From the NCBI GenBank assembly GCA_049841135.1, contig JASGHK010000001.1, positions 496,001 to 560,000 on the forward strand: DNA of 64,000 nt, given 5' to 3'. Positions within the stretch are counted from its first letter, which is position 1. Every line of letters starts with the position of its first letter. The notes below the pieces were generated by a model. That model saw nothing but the letters and a program-made list of their open reading frames with translations, had not been told where the DNA came from and did no database searches. This document shows, in pieces, positions 1 through 8,822 of this stretch. A program made the translations under genes and the position numbers. Source of the stretch: JACRCT01 sp049841135 (GTDB taxonomy: Bacteria > Myxococcota > Myxococcia > Myxococcales > UBA5297).

Positions 1-665
1 CCCGTCCAGTTCTTGCGGGTGATGATGTTGACCACGCCGCCGATGGCGTCGGAGCCGTAGATGGCCGAGGCGCCGTCCTTGAGGACCTCGATCCGCTCGA
101 TGGCGGCCATGGGGATGGCGTTCAGGTCGACGGAGGCGTCGGCGCCGGTGCCGCCCGGGACGAAGCGGCGGCCGTTGACGAGCACGAGGGTGCGGGCCGA
201 GCCGAGGCCGCGCAGGTCGACGCGGGTCGAGCCGTCGCCGCCGTTGTTGTACTGGGTGTTGATGGCGTTGGACTGCGCGGGCAGCGACTGGAGGATGTCG
301 CCGACCGACGTGCGGCCGGAGCTGGCGATCTGCTCGCGGGCCACCACGGTGACCGGAGCCGCCGTGTTGAGGTCGGCGCGGTTGATGCGCGAACCGGTGA
401 CGACGATCTCCTCGATGTCGGAGGGTGCGGCGGCAGGCGTCGCCACCACCTCGCCTGGCTGCGGCTGGGCTTCGGGCTGGGCCGTGGCGGCCGGGTCGGT
501 CGCAGCGGCCGGCGCAGCCTCGGCGGGCGCTGCAGCCTCGGCGGTCGCGGCGGGCTGGGCCTCGGGAGCCGGTGCAGGTGCGGGCTCCGTCTGCGCGAGC
601 ACGGGGTGAGAGGCCAAGAGCAACGCTCCGGCAGAAATGCCACGGAGCCACGTCATGGTTCGCAT
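1..665 (-). CDS. TonB-dependent outer-membrane receptor, N-terminal part (runs off the window)
   Basis: On the minus strand the reading frame stays open to base 1, so only the signal peptide, linker and plug domain are present. The protein begins MRTMTWLRGISAGALLLAS, a signal peptide cleaved near an Ala-Gln. A spacer of about 50 residues rich in Ala, Pro and Glu follows, then the TonB-box-like EEIVVTGSRI and a plug domain (VDLRGLG, LVLVNGRRF, AIERIEVLKDGASAIYGSDAIGGVVNI). These are the classic motifs of siderophore, carbohydrate or vitamin receptors that take energy from TonB across the outer membrane. I chose ATG 665 because AAGGGGG lies eight bases upstream; ATG 683 is an in-frame alternative. 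The substrate cannot be read from this part. The barrel domain lies outside the window. Confidence 0.9.
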   Translation of the reverse strand, partial: MRTMTWLRGISAGALLLASHPVLAQTEPAPAPAPEAQPAATAEAAAPAEAAPAAATDPAATAQPEAQPQPGEVVATPAAAPSDIEEIVVTGSRINRADLNTAAPVTVVAREQIASSGRTSVGDILQSLPAQSNAINTQYNNGGDGSTRVDLRGLGSARTLVLVNGRRFVPGGTGADASVDLNAIPMAAIERIEVLKDGASAIYGSDAIGGVVNIITRKNWT

Positions 666-820
666 CGTAGAAGCCCCCTTCATACGGTGTGAAGCACAGC
701 TACCTCACACGCAGCGCGTGCGACAGCAGACAGGGTTGGACAGGCAACGGGGTGCTTGTAGCAAAGGAAGATGCGCCAGTCCACCCGGATTTCAGGGGAA
801 CTTTCAGGGGGTTCCAGACA

Positions 821-857
821 AGCGGGCCGGCCTCCCCGAACGAGAGACCGGCCCGCT
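821..857 (-). terminator. Hairpin downstream of the thiolase gene
   Basis: A perfect 10-bp stem (AGCGGGCCGG at 821-830 against CCGGCCCGCT at 848-857) with a 17-base loop lies about 50 bp past the thiolase stop. There is no long T tract, so termination by this hairpin is an inference from position and stem strength. Confidence 0.45.
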
Positions 858-903
858 AGATGCAAGGTTTTCGAAGTATTCGAAGCTAGTGCGTATCGAT
901 CAT

Positions 904-2163
904 CTACGAACGTCGCAAGACGCTGACGCAATTCGTGACACCCGAGCCTCCGACGTTGAAGGTCACCCCGATCTCCGGGTTGCTCGCCGGCACACCGACC
1001 GGCTCGCCGACCAGCTGCTTGTAAGCCAGCGCGTGCATGGAGACGCCCGTCGCCCCGACCGGGTGCCCCTTGGCCTTGAGGCCCCCCGACAGGTTGACTG
1101 GGCAGCGGTCGTCCGGGCCGAAGCGGCCGGCGAGGTAATCGTGCCCGCCGCGGCCGTCGGAGGAGAGGCCCAGCGCCTCGGTGCAGAGGATCTGGTTGAT
1201 GGTGAAGCAGTCATGGACCTCGGCGAAGTCGACGTCGTCGACGGCGATGCCGGCCTCCGCGAACGCCTTGCGGACCGCGTCCTTGCCCGCGACGAGCTCG
1301 TGAGGCGCGGCACGACTCGCGATCGGCATGCGCTCGACGCTGTGGCCGATGCCGGCGAGCTCCACCGACCGGCGGCTTCCGCGCGCCTTGGCACCCGCCG
1401 TCGTAGTCAGGAGGACGGCGGCGGCGCCGTCGGAGATGAGCGAGCAGTCGTGCAACCGCAGCGGGTCGGCGATGAGCGGATTGCCCCCCTTGCCCTCGCC
1501 GGGCAACGCGAGGATCGCCTCGGCCGTGAACAACTTCTGCTTGTCGGCGGGGCCGCCCGGGCCGAAGTGCGCGAGCGGGTTCCTCGCGCCGTTGCGGTAG
1601 CCCAGCGCGGCGACGGTCGCGAACATGCGCCGCAGCCCGTCCTCGTCGATCTCCCAGCGCCGCTGGTAGGCCTTGGCGAGCGTCGCGAACAGCCCGGGGA
1701 AGGTCGCCCCGCGCGCCCCTTCGGTCGGCCAGTGCGAGCAGGTCGCCAGGGCGTGCGTCACGCCCCGGGTGTCGAGGAGGTTCATCTTCTCCACGCCGAC
1801 CACCAGCGCGGTGCGCACGCGTCCGGCCTCGATGGCGTAGACCGCGTCGTAGATGGCGACCGACCCCGAGGCGCAAGCGGCCTCGCAGCGGGTCATCGGC
1901 TTGAAGCGCAGCGCCTCGTCTATCTCCCCGGCCACCGCCGACACGTGCTCCTGGTTGGCGAAGAGACCCGGGGCACAGCTGCCGACGTAGACCGCGTCGA
2001 CCTCGCCCGCCTCCACCCGAGCGTCGGCCAGCGCCCCCCGCCCGGCTTCGACCACCAGATCCTGGAGCGATTGGACGTCCGTGACTTGTCCCGACTCCCG
2101 ATCCCGCCGGACGAAGGAGCCGAATGCCGTGTTGTACGCCCCGATGATGCTCACCTTGCTCAT
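904..2163 (-). CDS. Thiolase-family acetyl-CoA C-acyltransferase
   Basis: This is a 419-residue thiolase-fold protein. It starts MSKVSIIGAYNTAFGSF at ATG 2163, chosen because a GGGGGGTGG stretch lies just upstream and homologous N-termini begin here; the longer frame to 2259 has no motif. The nucleophilic cysteine lies in CEAACASGS (near residue 90), the second catalytic motif is GGLKAKGHPVGATG, and the C-terminal glycine-rich segment NVGGSGVTNC follows. Thiolases cleave or condense acyl-CoA chains; this branch resembles the SCP-x/archaeal-type acetyl-CoA acetyltransferases often paired with a DUF35 OB-fold partner. No such partner or other beta-oxidation gene is adjacent, so the pathway (fatty-acid breakdown or another CoA-thioester pathway) is open. 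Confidence 0.85.
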   Translation of the reverse strand: MSKVSIIGAYNTAFGSFVRRDRESGQVTDVQSLQDLVVEAGRGALADARVEAGEVDAVYVGSCAPGLFANQEHVSAVAGEIDEALRFKPMTRCEAACASGSVAIYDAVYAIEAGRVRTALVVGVEKMNLLDTRGVTHALATCSHWPTEGARGATFPGLFATLAKAYQRRWEIDEDGLRRMFATVAALGYRNGARNPLAHFGPGGPADKQKLFTAEAILALPGEGKGGNPLIADPLRLHDCSLISDGAAAVLLTTTAGAKARGSRRSVELAGIGHSVERMPIASRAAPHELVAGKDAVRKAFAEAGIAVDDVDFAEVHDCFTINQILCTEALGLSSDGRGGHDYLAGRFGPDDRCPVNLSGGLKAKGHPVGATGVSMHALAYKQLVGEPVGVPASNPEIGVTFNVGGSGVTNCVSVLRRS

Positions 2164-2344
2164 GCTTCCACCCCCCACAGGGCCTTCCCTCCCGCATTGC
2201 CCTGACAACCTGCGCATCCACCGAACTCGGCGCGGCCGGCGGCGGCGCTGGGGTTGCACCCTCCCCCCGAATCGGTGGTCCCTGCTTGGGATGGGGACGG
2301 TCCCCCTGCCCTCGCATCGGACGCCTGCCTAGCTTCTCGATGGC

Positions 2345-3073
2345 ATGCGCGTCCACCCCATCGACCCCCAGGCCCTGCAGGAGCCGCTGCGCCCCCGACG
2401 AGCAAGCGAGCAGCCTGCCCCACCGCCCGTCCCGGGCTTCCCTCTCCCCCCTGTGCTGATGGAGACCGCGCTGCGCCTGCGGGCCCTCTTCGCGCAGCGC
2501 TACCACGCCTACGTCACGCGCCGGCGCTGGGCACACCTGCGCTCGCTCGGCATGCACATCGGCTCCGACGTCAACCTTCCGGCCTCGGTGTGGGTCGACA
2601 CCTCGCACTGCCACCTCATCTCCATCGGCGACGAGTGCGGCTTCGGCGAGGGCGTGTGCATCCTGGCCCACGACGCCTTGGCCAACCAGTTCCTGGACGC
2701 CACGCGCATCGGGCGGGTCGACATCCGCGAGTCCTGCCACATCGGCGCCCGCGCGGTCATCCTGCCCGGCGTCACCATCGGCCCGCGCTCCATCGTCGGC
2801 GCCAACTCGGTGGTGACCCGCTCCATCCCGCCGCACAGCGTCGCCGCCGGCAACCCGGCCCGGGTGCTGTGCACGCTCGAGGACTACCTGGCCCGGCTGC
2901 GCCGGCGCCTGGCGCGAGCGCCCCGCTTCCCCTACGGCCAGGCGGACGTGCGGCGCATGAGCCCCGCCGAGCGGGAGGCGATGCGCGCCGCCCTCGAAAC
3001 GGGCGACGGCTTCATCGTCGGCGGCTACGGGGCCCAGAAGTCCGGCGACAGCGACCAGCAGGTCACCGACTAG
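2345..3073 (+). CDS. Left-handed beta-helix (hexapeptide) O-acyltransferase
   Basis: This 242-residue protein has the hexapeptide-repeat pattern of the LacA/NodL/WbbJ acetyltransferases: ISIGDECGFGEGV, IGRVDIRESCHIGARAVILPGVTIGPRSIVGANSVVTRSIPPHSVAAGNPARV. The last stretch is the typical coil-capping and acetyl-CoA-binding end. Such enzymes form trimers and acetylate sugars or surface polysaccharide precursors; the substrate is not predictable here. The first 38 residues are proline-rich and probably untranslated, so ATG 2459 (METALRLRALF) is a serious alternative start; neither start has a good Shine-Dalgarno. The gene is divergent from the thiolase, with a shared 181-bp promoter region. The C-terminal tail after the helix is about 50 residues of no recognised fold. 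Confidence 0.8.
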   Translation: MRVHPIDPQALQEPLRPRRASEQPAPPPVPGFPLPPVLMETALRLRALFAQRYHAYVTRRRWAHLRSLGMHIGSDVNLPASVWVDTSHCHLISIGDECGFGEGVCILAHDALANQFLDATRIGRVDIRESCHIGARAVILPGVTIGPRSIVGANSVVTRSIPPHSVAAGNPARVLCTLEDYLARLRRRLARAPRFPYGQADVRRMSPAEREAMRAALETGDGFIVGGYGAQKSGDSDQQVTD

Positions 3074-3209
3074 GCTTCAGGCTCCGGACTTCAGGCCCCA
3101 GGCGCCCCTGCGGCCTCCGGCCCTTCCCTCGCGTCGGCTTTTGGCCTAGACCCAGCCGGTCCCTGCGGCGGTATCCTGGGACATCGACCGACACCGGGAG
3201 CCGGGTTCC

Positions 3210-5462
3210 ATGTCCGCCACTGCGACGTCGCTCTTCGCTGGGTACCACGTCGTGCGCAAGCTCTCGGAGGGCGTGGCCGCCGAGGTCTTCCTCGCCCGCC
3301 CCGAGGCCGTGGGCCCGTCGGCCGTCCTCGGCTGCGTCGTCTCCGAGATCATGCGGCCCGAGCTGGTCGAGGACCCGGCGGTGGTCGCGCGCTTCCTGCT
3401 CGAGGCCGAGAACCGGCTGGACCTCATCCACCCCAACCTGGCGCGGCGGGTCAAGGACGGGGTCAGCGCCGACGGCCGGCCCTTCGTCATCAGCGAGGTG
3501 GTGGGCGAGAGCCTCGCCACCCGGCTCGCCTCCGACGGCCCGATGCGGCTGGAGAGGGCGCTGCCGCTGCTCCTCCAGATCTGCGATGCCCTCGAGTTCC
3601 TGCACTCGAAGGGGATGGTCCACGCCAACGTGAAGCCGGCGTCGGTCTACCTCTCCACCGACGACCCGCCCCAGGCCAAGCTGCTCGACTTCGGGCTGGC
3701 GCTCCTGCGCCCCGGACGCACCCTGCCCTGTCCGCGCAGCGTGGTGCTGGTCGAGCCCGAATACCTCTCGCCGGAGCGCGTCCGCGGCCAGCGCGCGACG
3801 CCGGCCTCCGATGTCTACGGCATGGGCGTCCTCATCTACGAGCTGCTCACCGGGGCGCCGCCCTTCACCGGCAGCGACTCGTCGGCCGTCCGCCGCCGCC
3901 AGGTGGAGGAGCCCGCCTCTCCGCTGCCCACGGCGCTCGCGCTGGTGGCGCCGCTGGTCGACCGGTGCCTGGCCAAGGACCCTCGCGACCGCTTCCCCAC
4001 CATCTCCACCTTGAAGGCCGCGCTGGCCGAGCTGCAGCGGACCGAGTGCGCGGTGAGCCTGCCGGCGGCGAGCGCCCAGAGCGAGGAGCCGGCCGCCGCG
4101 CCCGAGCGGATCGGCCCGTACGAGCTGTTGGCGCCGCTGGGCGAGGGCGCCACCGGGCGCGTCTTCATGGCGCGCCACCGCACGCTGGGCCGCAAGGTCG
4201 CGCTCAAGGTGCTCAAGCCCGAGCTGGCGCGCTGCCGGGCCGAGGTCGACCGCTTCGTGCTCGAGGCCCAGGCGGTCAACAAGGTCACCAACGAGCACAT
4301 CGTCCAGATCTACGACTGCGCCGACGAGGTGCTGCCCGACGGGAGCCGGCGCGTGTACCTGGTGATGGACCTCCTCGAGGGCCAGAGCCTGGCGGACGCG
4401 CTTCGCGAGAACTCGCTGCCGCTGCGCCGCGCGGTGCGCGTGTTGCGCCAGGTGGCCTCGGCGCTCGACGCCGGGCACCGGGCCGGAGTCGTGCACCGCG
4501 ACCTCAAGCCGGACAACATCTTCGTCACCACCGAGCGCGGCACCGACTTCGCCAAGCTGCTCGACTTCGGCGTCGCCAAGCTGCGCAACCGCACCGCCGA
4601 AGGCACCGACGGCCGGCTGGCGGTGGGCACGCCGGGCTACATGGCCCCCGAGCAGGTGCGCGGCTCGTGGAAGACCGACCACCGCGCCGACGTGTGGGGC
4701 CTGGGCGTCGTCCTCTATCGCGTCCTCGCCGGGACCCTGCCCTTCGCCGGCCGCACCTTCGAGGAGCTGGGCGGCAACATCCTCTCGCAGCCGCTGCCGC
4801 CGCTGCCGGCCACCACGCCCCGCGGCGAGCCCATCCCCGCGCCGCTGAAGACGCTGGTCGAAGGCTGCCTGCAGAAGAGCGTCGAGAAGCGGCCGCAGAC
4901 GATGGCCGAGGTCTGCACCGCGCTGGACGGCGTGCTCGCCGACTGGCTGCCCGCGACGCAGCCGCCCGCCAAGGTCCACCTCTTCCCCAAGCCTGCGCGC
5001 CCGGTCTGGCCGTTCGTGGTGCTGGGGTTCGGCGTGACGCTGGCGCTGGCCGGCACCCTGGGACTGCTCTACGTCTGGAGCCGCCTGTCGTCCGTGCCCG
5101 CCGCCCCCACCGAGGCCGTCGTCAGCACGCCGGCGCCGGCCATCGTCCCCCGGGTCCCGGTCCCCACCGAGGTCGAGATCGCCCCGGCAACGATTACTAC
5201 GCGCAGCGTGGCGCTCACGACGAGCCCGGCCGGCGCGCGTGTGGTGCGGACCTCGGACGGGACGGAGCTGGGCGTGACCCCGCTCGAGCTGGCGGCGCCG
5301 ACCGTGGGCGAGCTCCCGCTCCGCCTGGAGCTCGCCGGCTACCAGGACGCGGTCGTCCGCCTGCGGCCCGACGCGCCCCTCCGCACCGTCGTGCCGCTTG
5401 CGCCGTCCAGGGCCGCCGTCAAGCCTTCCGCCCGCGCCGGTCCCAAGGGGAAAGCCAAGTGA
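3210..5462 (+). CDS. Membrane Ser/Thr kinase with an N-terminal pseudokinase, an active kinase and a PEGA domain
   Basis: This 750-residue protein carries two kinase folds in tandem. The first (about residues 10-270) has a degenerate glycine loop (LSEGVAAEVF), no VAIK lysine, and HANVKP where HRDLKP is expected, although LLDFG is kept; it should be catalytically dead. The second (about 300-575) is complete: LGEGATGRVF, VALKVLK, VVHRDLKPDN, LLDFGVAKL, GTPGYMAPEQ. One transmembrane helix follows at about 600-624 and a PEGA domain at about 665-735 (SVALTTSPAGARVV, LELAGYQDAVV). The kinases should be cytoplasmic and PEGA outside. The next gene starts inside its stop codon region, so the two are translationally coupled. 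I infer that the pseudokinase regulates its active neighbour or binds substrate. Confidence 0.92.
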   Translation: MSATATSLFAGYHVVRKLSEGVAAEVFLARPEAVGPSAVLGCVVSEIMRPELVEDPAVVARFLLEAENRLDLIHPNLARRVKDGVSADGRPFVISEVVGESLATRLASDGPMRLERALPLLLQICDALEFLHSKGMVHANVKPASVYLSTDDPPQAKLLDFGLALLRPGRTLPCPRSVVLVEPEYLSPERVRGQRATPASDVYGMGVLIYELLTGAPPFTGSDSSAVRRRQVEEPASPLPTALALVAPLVDRCLAKDPRDRFPTISTLKAALAELQRTECAVSLPAASAQSEEPAAAPERIGPYELLAPLGEGATGRVFMARHRTLGRKVALKVLKPELARCRAEVDRFVLEAQAVNKVTNEHIVQIYDCADEVLPDGSRRVYLVMDLLEGQSLADALRENSLPLRRAVRVLRQVASALDAGHRAGVVHRDLKPDNIFVTTERGTDFAKLLDFGVAKLRNRTAEGTDGRLAVGTPGYMAPEQVRGSWKTDHRADVWGLGVVLYRVLAGTLPFAGRTFEELGGNILSQPLPPLPATTPRGEPIPAPLKTLVEGCLQKSVEKRPQTMAEVCTALDGVLADWLPATQPPAKVHLFPKPARPVWPFVVLGFGVTLALAGTLGLLYVWSRLSSVPAAPTEAVVSTPAPAIVPRVPVPTEVEIAPATITTRSVALTTSPAGARVVRTSDGTELGVTPLELAAPTVGELPLRLELAGYQDAVVRLRPDAPLRTVVPLAPSRAAVKPSARAGPKGKAK

Positions 5463-6103
5463 GCCGCGCCGCCGCCGCCCTCGCACTCGTCGTGGGGATC
5501 GCCTTCGCCGTCCCGGCGCTGACCGCGACCGAGGCGCTGGCGGCCGCCTCCAAGAAGCGCGCCCCCGCCGCGGCCGCGCCGGCCCCGGCACCTCTCGGAG
5601 AGGCCGAGCGCGTCGCCGGCCAGAAGGCCTTCGAGGCGGGCGACTACCCGCGGGCGGCCGAGCTCCTCGAAAAGGGATGGGAGCTGGGCAAGCAGCCCAA
5701 GGTGTTGTTCACCCTCGGCGAGTGCCAGCGCAAGCTCGGCAACTGGGAGAAGGCCGCGTTCTGGTTCGGCCGCTACCTGGCGCTGGCGCCGCGCCCCATC
5801 GCCGACGAGGAGGCCGCGCGCACGCTGCTCTCCGAAATGCAGCTGAAGGCGGACGTGGAGAAGAAGGCCACCCCGCAGATCGTGGTGGCCCAGCCGGCCG
5901 AACCGGTCCCGGCGAGCGCCCTGCCGGACGCGCCCGCCCCGGTGACGCCGCCCGCGGTCGAGAAGGAGGGCGGCGTCCATACCCAGTGGTGGTTCTGGAC
6001 GGTCCTCGGCGCGGTCGTCGTCGGCGGCGCGGTGACCGGTGCGGTGGTCGCGACCCAGCAGCACGGCAAGACGCCGACCACCTTGGGCGAGCTCCAATGG
6101 TGA
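5459..6103 (+). CDS. Secreted TPR-like protein with a C-terminal membrane anchor
   Basis: This 214-residue protein starts at GTG 5459, overlapping the kinase stop by four bases, with AGGGGA about eight bases upstream. It has an N-terminal signal-like hydrophobic segment (ALALVVGIAFAVPALTATEALA), then a short helical repeat region at about residues 47-110 whose motif FEAGDYPRAAELLEKGWEL reads as TPR. A Pro/Ala-rich linker and a C-terminal hydrophobic helix (WFWTVLGAVVVGGAVTGAVVA) follow. It has the layout of the many Myxococcota TPR proteins encoded next to PEGA kinases, and probably sits in the periplasm tied to the inner membrane. Its stop overlaps the start of the following gene, so it is the second member of a four-gene unit. 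Its partner and function are inferred only from that context. Confidence 0.85.
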   Translation: MSRAAAALALVVGIAFAVPALTATEALAAASKKRAPAAAAPAPAPLGEAERVAGQKAFEAGDYPRAAELLEKGWELGKQPKVLFTLGECQRKLGNWEKAAFWFGRYLALAPRPIADEEAARTLLSEMQLKADVEKKATPQIVVAQPAEPVPASALPDAPAPVTPPAVEKEGGVHTQWWFWTVLGAVVVGGAVTGAVVATQQHGKTPTTLGELQW

Positions 6104-8764
6104 CGCCTGCGAACCCCTGGCGCCTCGCGGCCCTCGCGCTCGCCACCTTGGCTGCCTGCGCCGACCCGCCTTCGGTGCTGCTCACGCTCGAGCACCCGGC
6201 GTCCGGCGACGCGGGCTTCGACGTGCGCCGGTTCGAGATCACCCCGCGGCCCTCCGGCGGGACCGCGATGGCCACCCACTTCACGCCGCAGGACCCGGGC
6301 GATCCGCTGGGCGCCTCGGAGACCGTCCGGCTCGTCTTCGACCGTTCCCTAGCCGGCAAGACCCTGGGCATCGAGGTCCGCGCGTTCGACTACGAGGCGG
6401 TGGCCGTCGGCAAGAAGGAGGTCACGCTCACCTCGGGCGAGGTGGCGCTGACCCTCGCGGTCGTGGCCTGCGGCTGCCACTCCCACGAGGAGTGCACGCT
6501 CGACGGCTGCCGCTGCGGCGCGGCGGACTGCGCGAGCGACCAGGAGTGCGTCAACGGCGCCTGCCAGTGCACGGCGCAGAAGTGCCCCGAGGGCTGCTGC
6601 GACGCCACCCAGCATTGCCAGACCGGAGCCACCAACCAGGCCTGCGGCACGGGCGGCGAGGCCTGCAAGTCGTGCGAGGGCGGCGTCTGCGCCGCCCACC
6701 AGTGCATCGCCTGCCAGTGCCCGGAGGGCTGCTGCGACGCGGAGCTGGGCTGCGTCGACGCCAGCGCGATGAGCGCGAAGGCCTGCGGCGCCAAGAACGG
6801 CGCGTGCCTGAACTGCACACTGGGGAGCGGAGACGCCTGCGATGCTGACGGCGCGTGCACCTGCGGCGCGGGACCTGGCTGCGCCGCGGGGACGCACTGC
6901 GTCTCGGGCGCCTGCGTCTGCGACCCCACGACCTGCAAGGACGGCTGCTGCTCGTCCGACAACAAGTGCCATTCGCCGCCCACCCTCGCGGCCTGCGGCA
7001 CCGCCGGCGAGTCCTGCACCGCCTGCGGCTTCGGGGCCGACGCCTGCTCGTCCGAGGGCGCGTGCCGCTGCGGCTCCGGCCCGGAGTGCGGCCCTGGCCT
7101 GCACTGCGTCTCCGGCGCTTGCCAGTGCGACGCCACCTCCTGCTCCGGCTGCTGCGGGCCGACCGGCTGCGTCGAGGTGCCCTCGGCGCTCGCGTGCGGG
7201 AAGGCCGGCGGCGAGTGCAAGGGCTGCGACTCCACGGTGGCCGACCGCTGTCTGGACGGCGCCTGCTCGTGCAACGGCGGCCCGGCCTGTGCGGACGGCC
7301 AGCGCTGCACCGGCGCCGGCTGTGTCTGCGACCCCACTTCCTGCCCCGACGGCTGCTGCTCCGGGAACGTCTGCCAGGGCGGCGATGCCCTCTCGATGTG
7401 CGGGACGGGCGGCGCCCCGTGCGCGGTCTGCGACTCCTCTTCCGACGGCTGCGTCGCCGGGGCGTGCGTCTGCGGGTCCGGCCCGGCCTGCAAGACCGGC
7501 ACGGTCTGCTCCGCCGGCGCCTGCGCCTGCGACCAGGCGAGCTGCACCGGTTGTTGCGAGGCGAGCGGGTGCGCGACCTCGACCTTCGATCACTGCGGGG
7601 CCGCGGGCGCGCCTTGCGTCACCTGCGACCTGCGCTCCAACCAGTGCCAGCTGCCCACGGGCGAATGCGGCTGCAACGGCGGCCCGCCGTGCGAGACGGG
7701 GCTGCACTGCACCGCCACCGGGTGCGTCTGCGATCCGGCCTCCTGCCCTTCCGGCTGCTGCTCGGCGAGCGGGTGCGAGAGCGGGACGACGGCGCTCGCC
7801 TGCGGCAAGTCCGGCGGGGCCTGCCAGACCTGCGACCCCCAGCGCTCCGACGGCTGCACGGCCGGCGCCTGCACCTGCAAAGGCGGCGCGGCCTGCGCGG
7901 CCGGACAGCGCTGCACCGCCGCCGGGTGCGTCTGCGACACCACCTCCTGCACCACCGGCTGCTGCCAGGGCAAGACGTGCACCGGCCTGGGCACCCATAC
8001 CTGCGCGCCGCCTGGGACAGCCTGTCAGGACTGCGCAGACGCGGCCGACGGCTGCTCGCCCTCGGGCGAGTGCACCTGCGGCGGCGGCCCGGCCTGCGCC
8101 AGCGGACAGAATCTGCTCCTCCGGTACCTGCACCTGCACCGCGGCCTCCTGCCCTTCGGGCTGCTGCGACGGCGACGTCTGCAAGGCGGGCACCGAGCTG
8201 ACCGCCTGCGGCGCGAACGGCACGCTGTGCAAGGCCTGCGACGCCTCCCTCTCCAGCCTGTGCAGCGCCGGCACCTGCCGCTGCGGCGCGGCCAGCCCTG
8301 CCTGCTCCACCGGCTCGGCCTGCGTCGGCACGGGCGCCAGCGCGACCTGCGTGTGCAACGCCACGACCTGCACCTCGGGCTGCTGCTCCGGCAAGACCTG
8401 CGTCGCCCCGCGCACCGCGGCGGCGTGCGGGCCGCAGGGCGGCGCGTGCCTCGACTGCGGGCTCACCGGCGACACCTGCTCGTCGTCCGGGGCCTGCCGG
8501 TGCGGCTCGGGCCCCGCCTGCGGCGCCGGCCTGCGCTGCAGCGGCGGCAACTGCGTCTGCGATGCGGCCAGCGGCTGCGCCGGCTGCTGCAGTGGGAACA
8601 CCTGCACCGCCGGGACCGCCGCCGGGGCCTGCGGCTCCGGCAGCACGGTGTGCGCGGTGTGCGCTCCGCCCGCCACCGACCGCTGCGAGGCCGGCCTGTG
8701 CAAGTGCGGTGCGGTGGGCCCGTGCCCGACGGGCCAGACCTGCACGTCCGGCATCTGCAACTGA
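6097..8764 (+). CDS. Cysteine-rich repeat lipoprotein (one frameshift)
   Basis: A lipoprotein signal (LALATLAAC) starts this protein of about 889 residues. A beta-type domain of about 100 residues follows, then about eleven cysteine-rich modules of 55-65 residues. Each module reads roughly CxCDxxxC, GCC, a cysteine in a variable loop, ACG..G..C..C, then CxCGxGPxC..G..C..GxCxC. The frame breaks at GAATC 8109-8113: deleting one A gives GATC and joins the last four modules (8114-8764) in register, so the gene is probably intact in the organism. The start overlaps the upstream stop by seven bases. The dense paired cysteines imply many disulphides in the periplasm or at the cell surface. Myxobacterial Cys-rich surface proteins exist, but I cannot name a family for this module. 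Its place between two kinase genes suggests a sensor or adhesive role, which is inference. Confidence 0.85.
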
Positions 8765-8822
8765 CGGCTCGTCTCGCCGCGCTTCGCAGGCGGCAGGCCG
8801 GTCGGTTAGCATCCCGCCCGCT

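Noticed and set aside
637..2205. Plus-strand open frame covering the TonB receptor start and the thiolase gene
   Set aside because: It lies opposite two recognised genes and has no protein-like motif.
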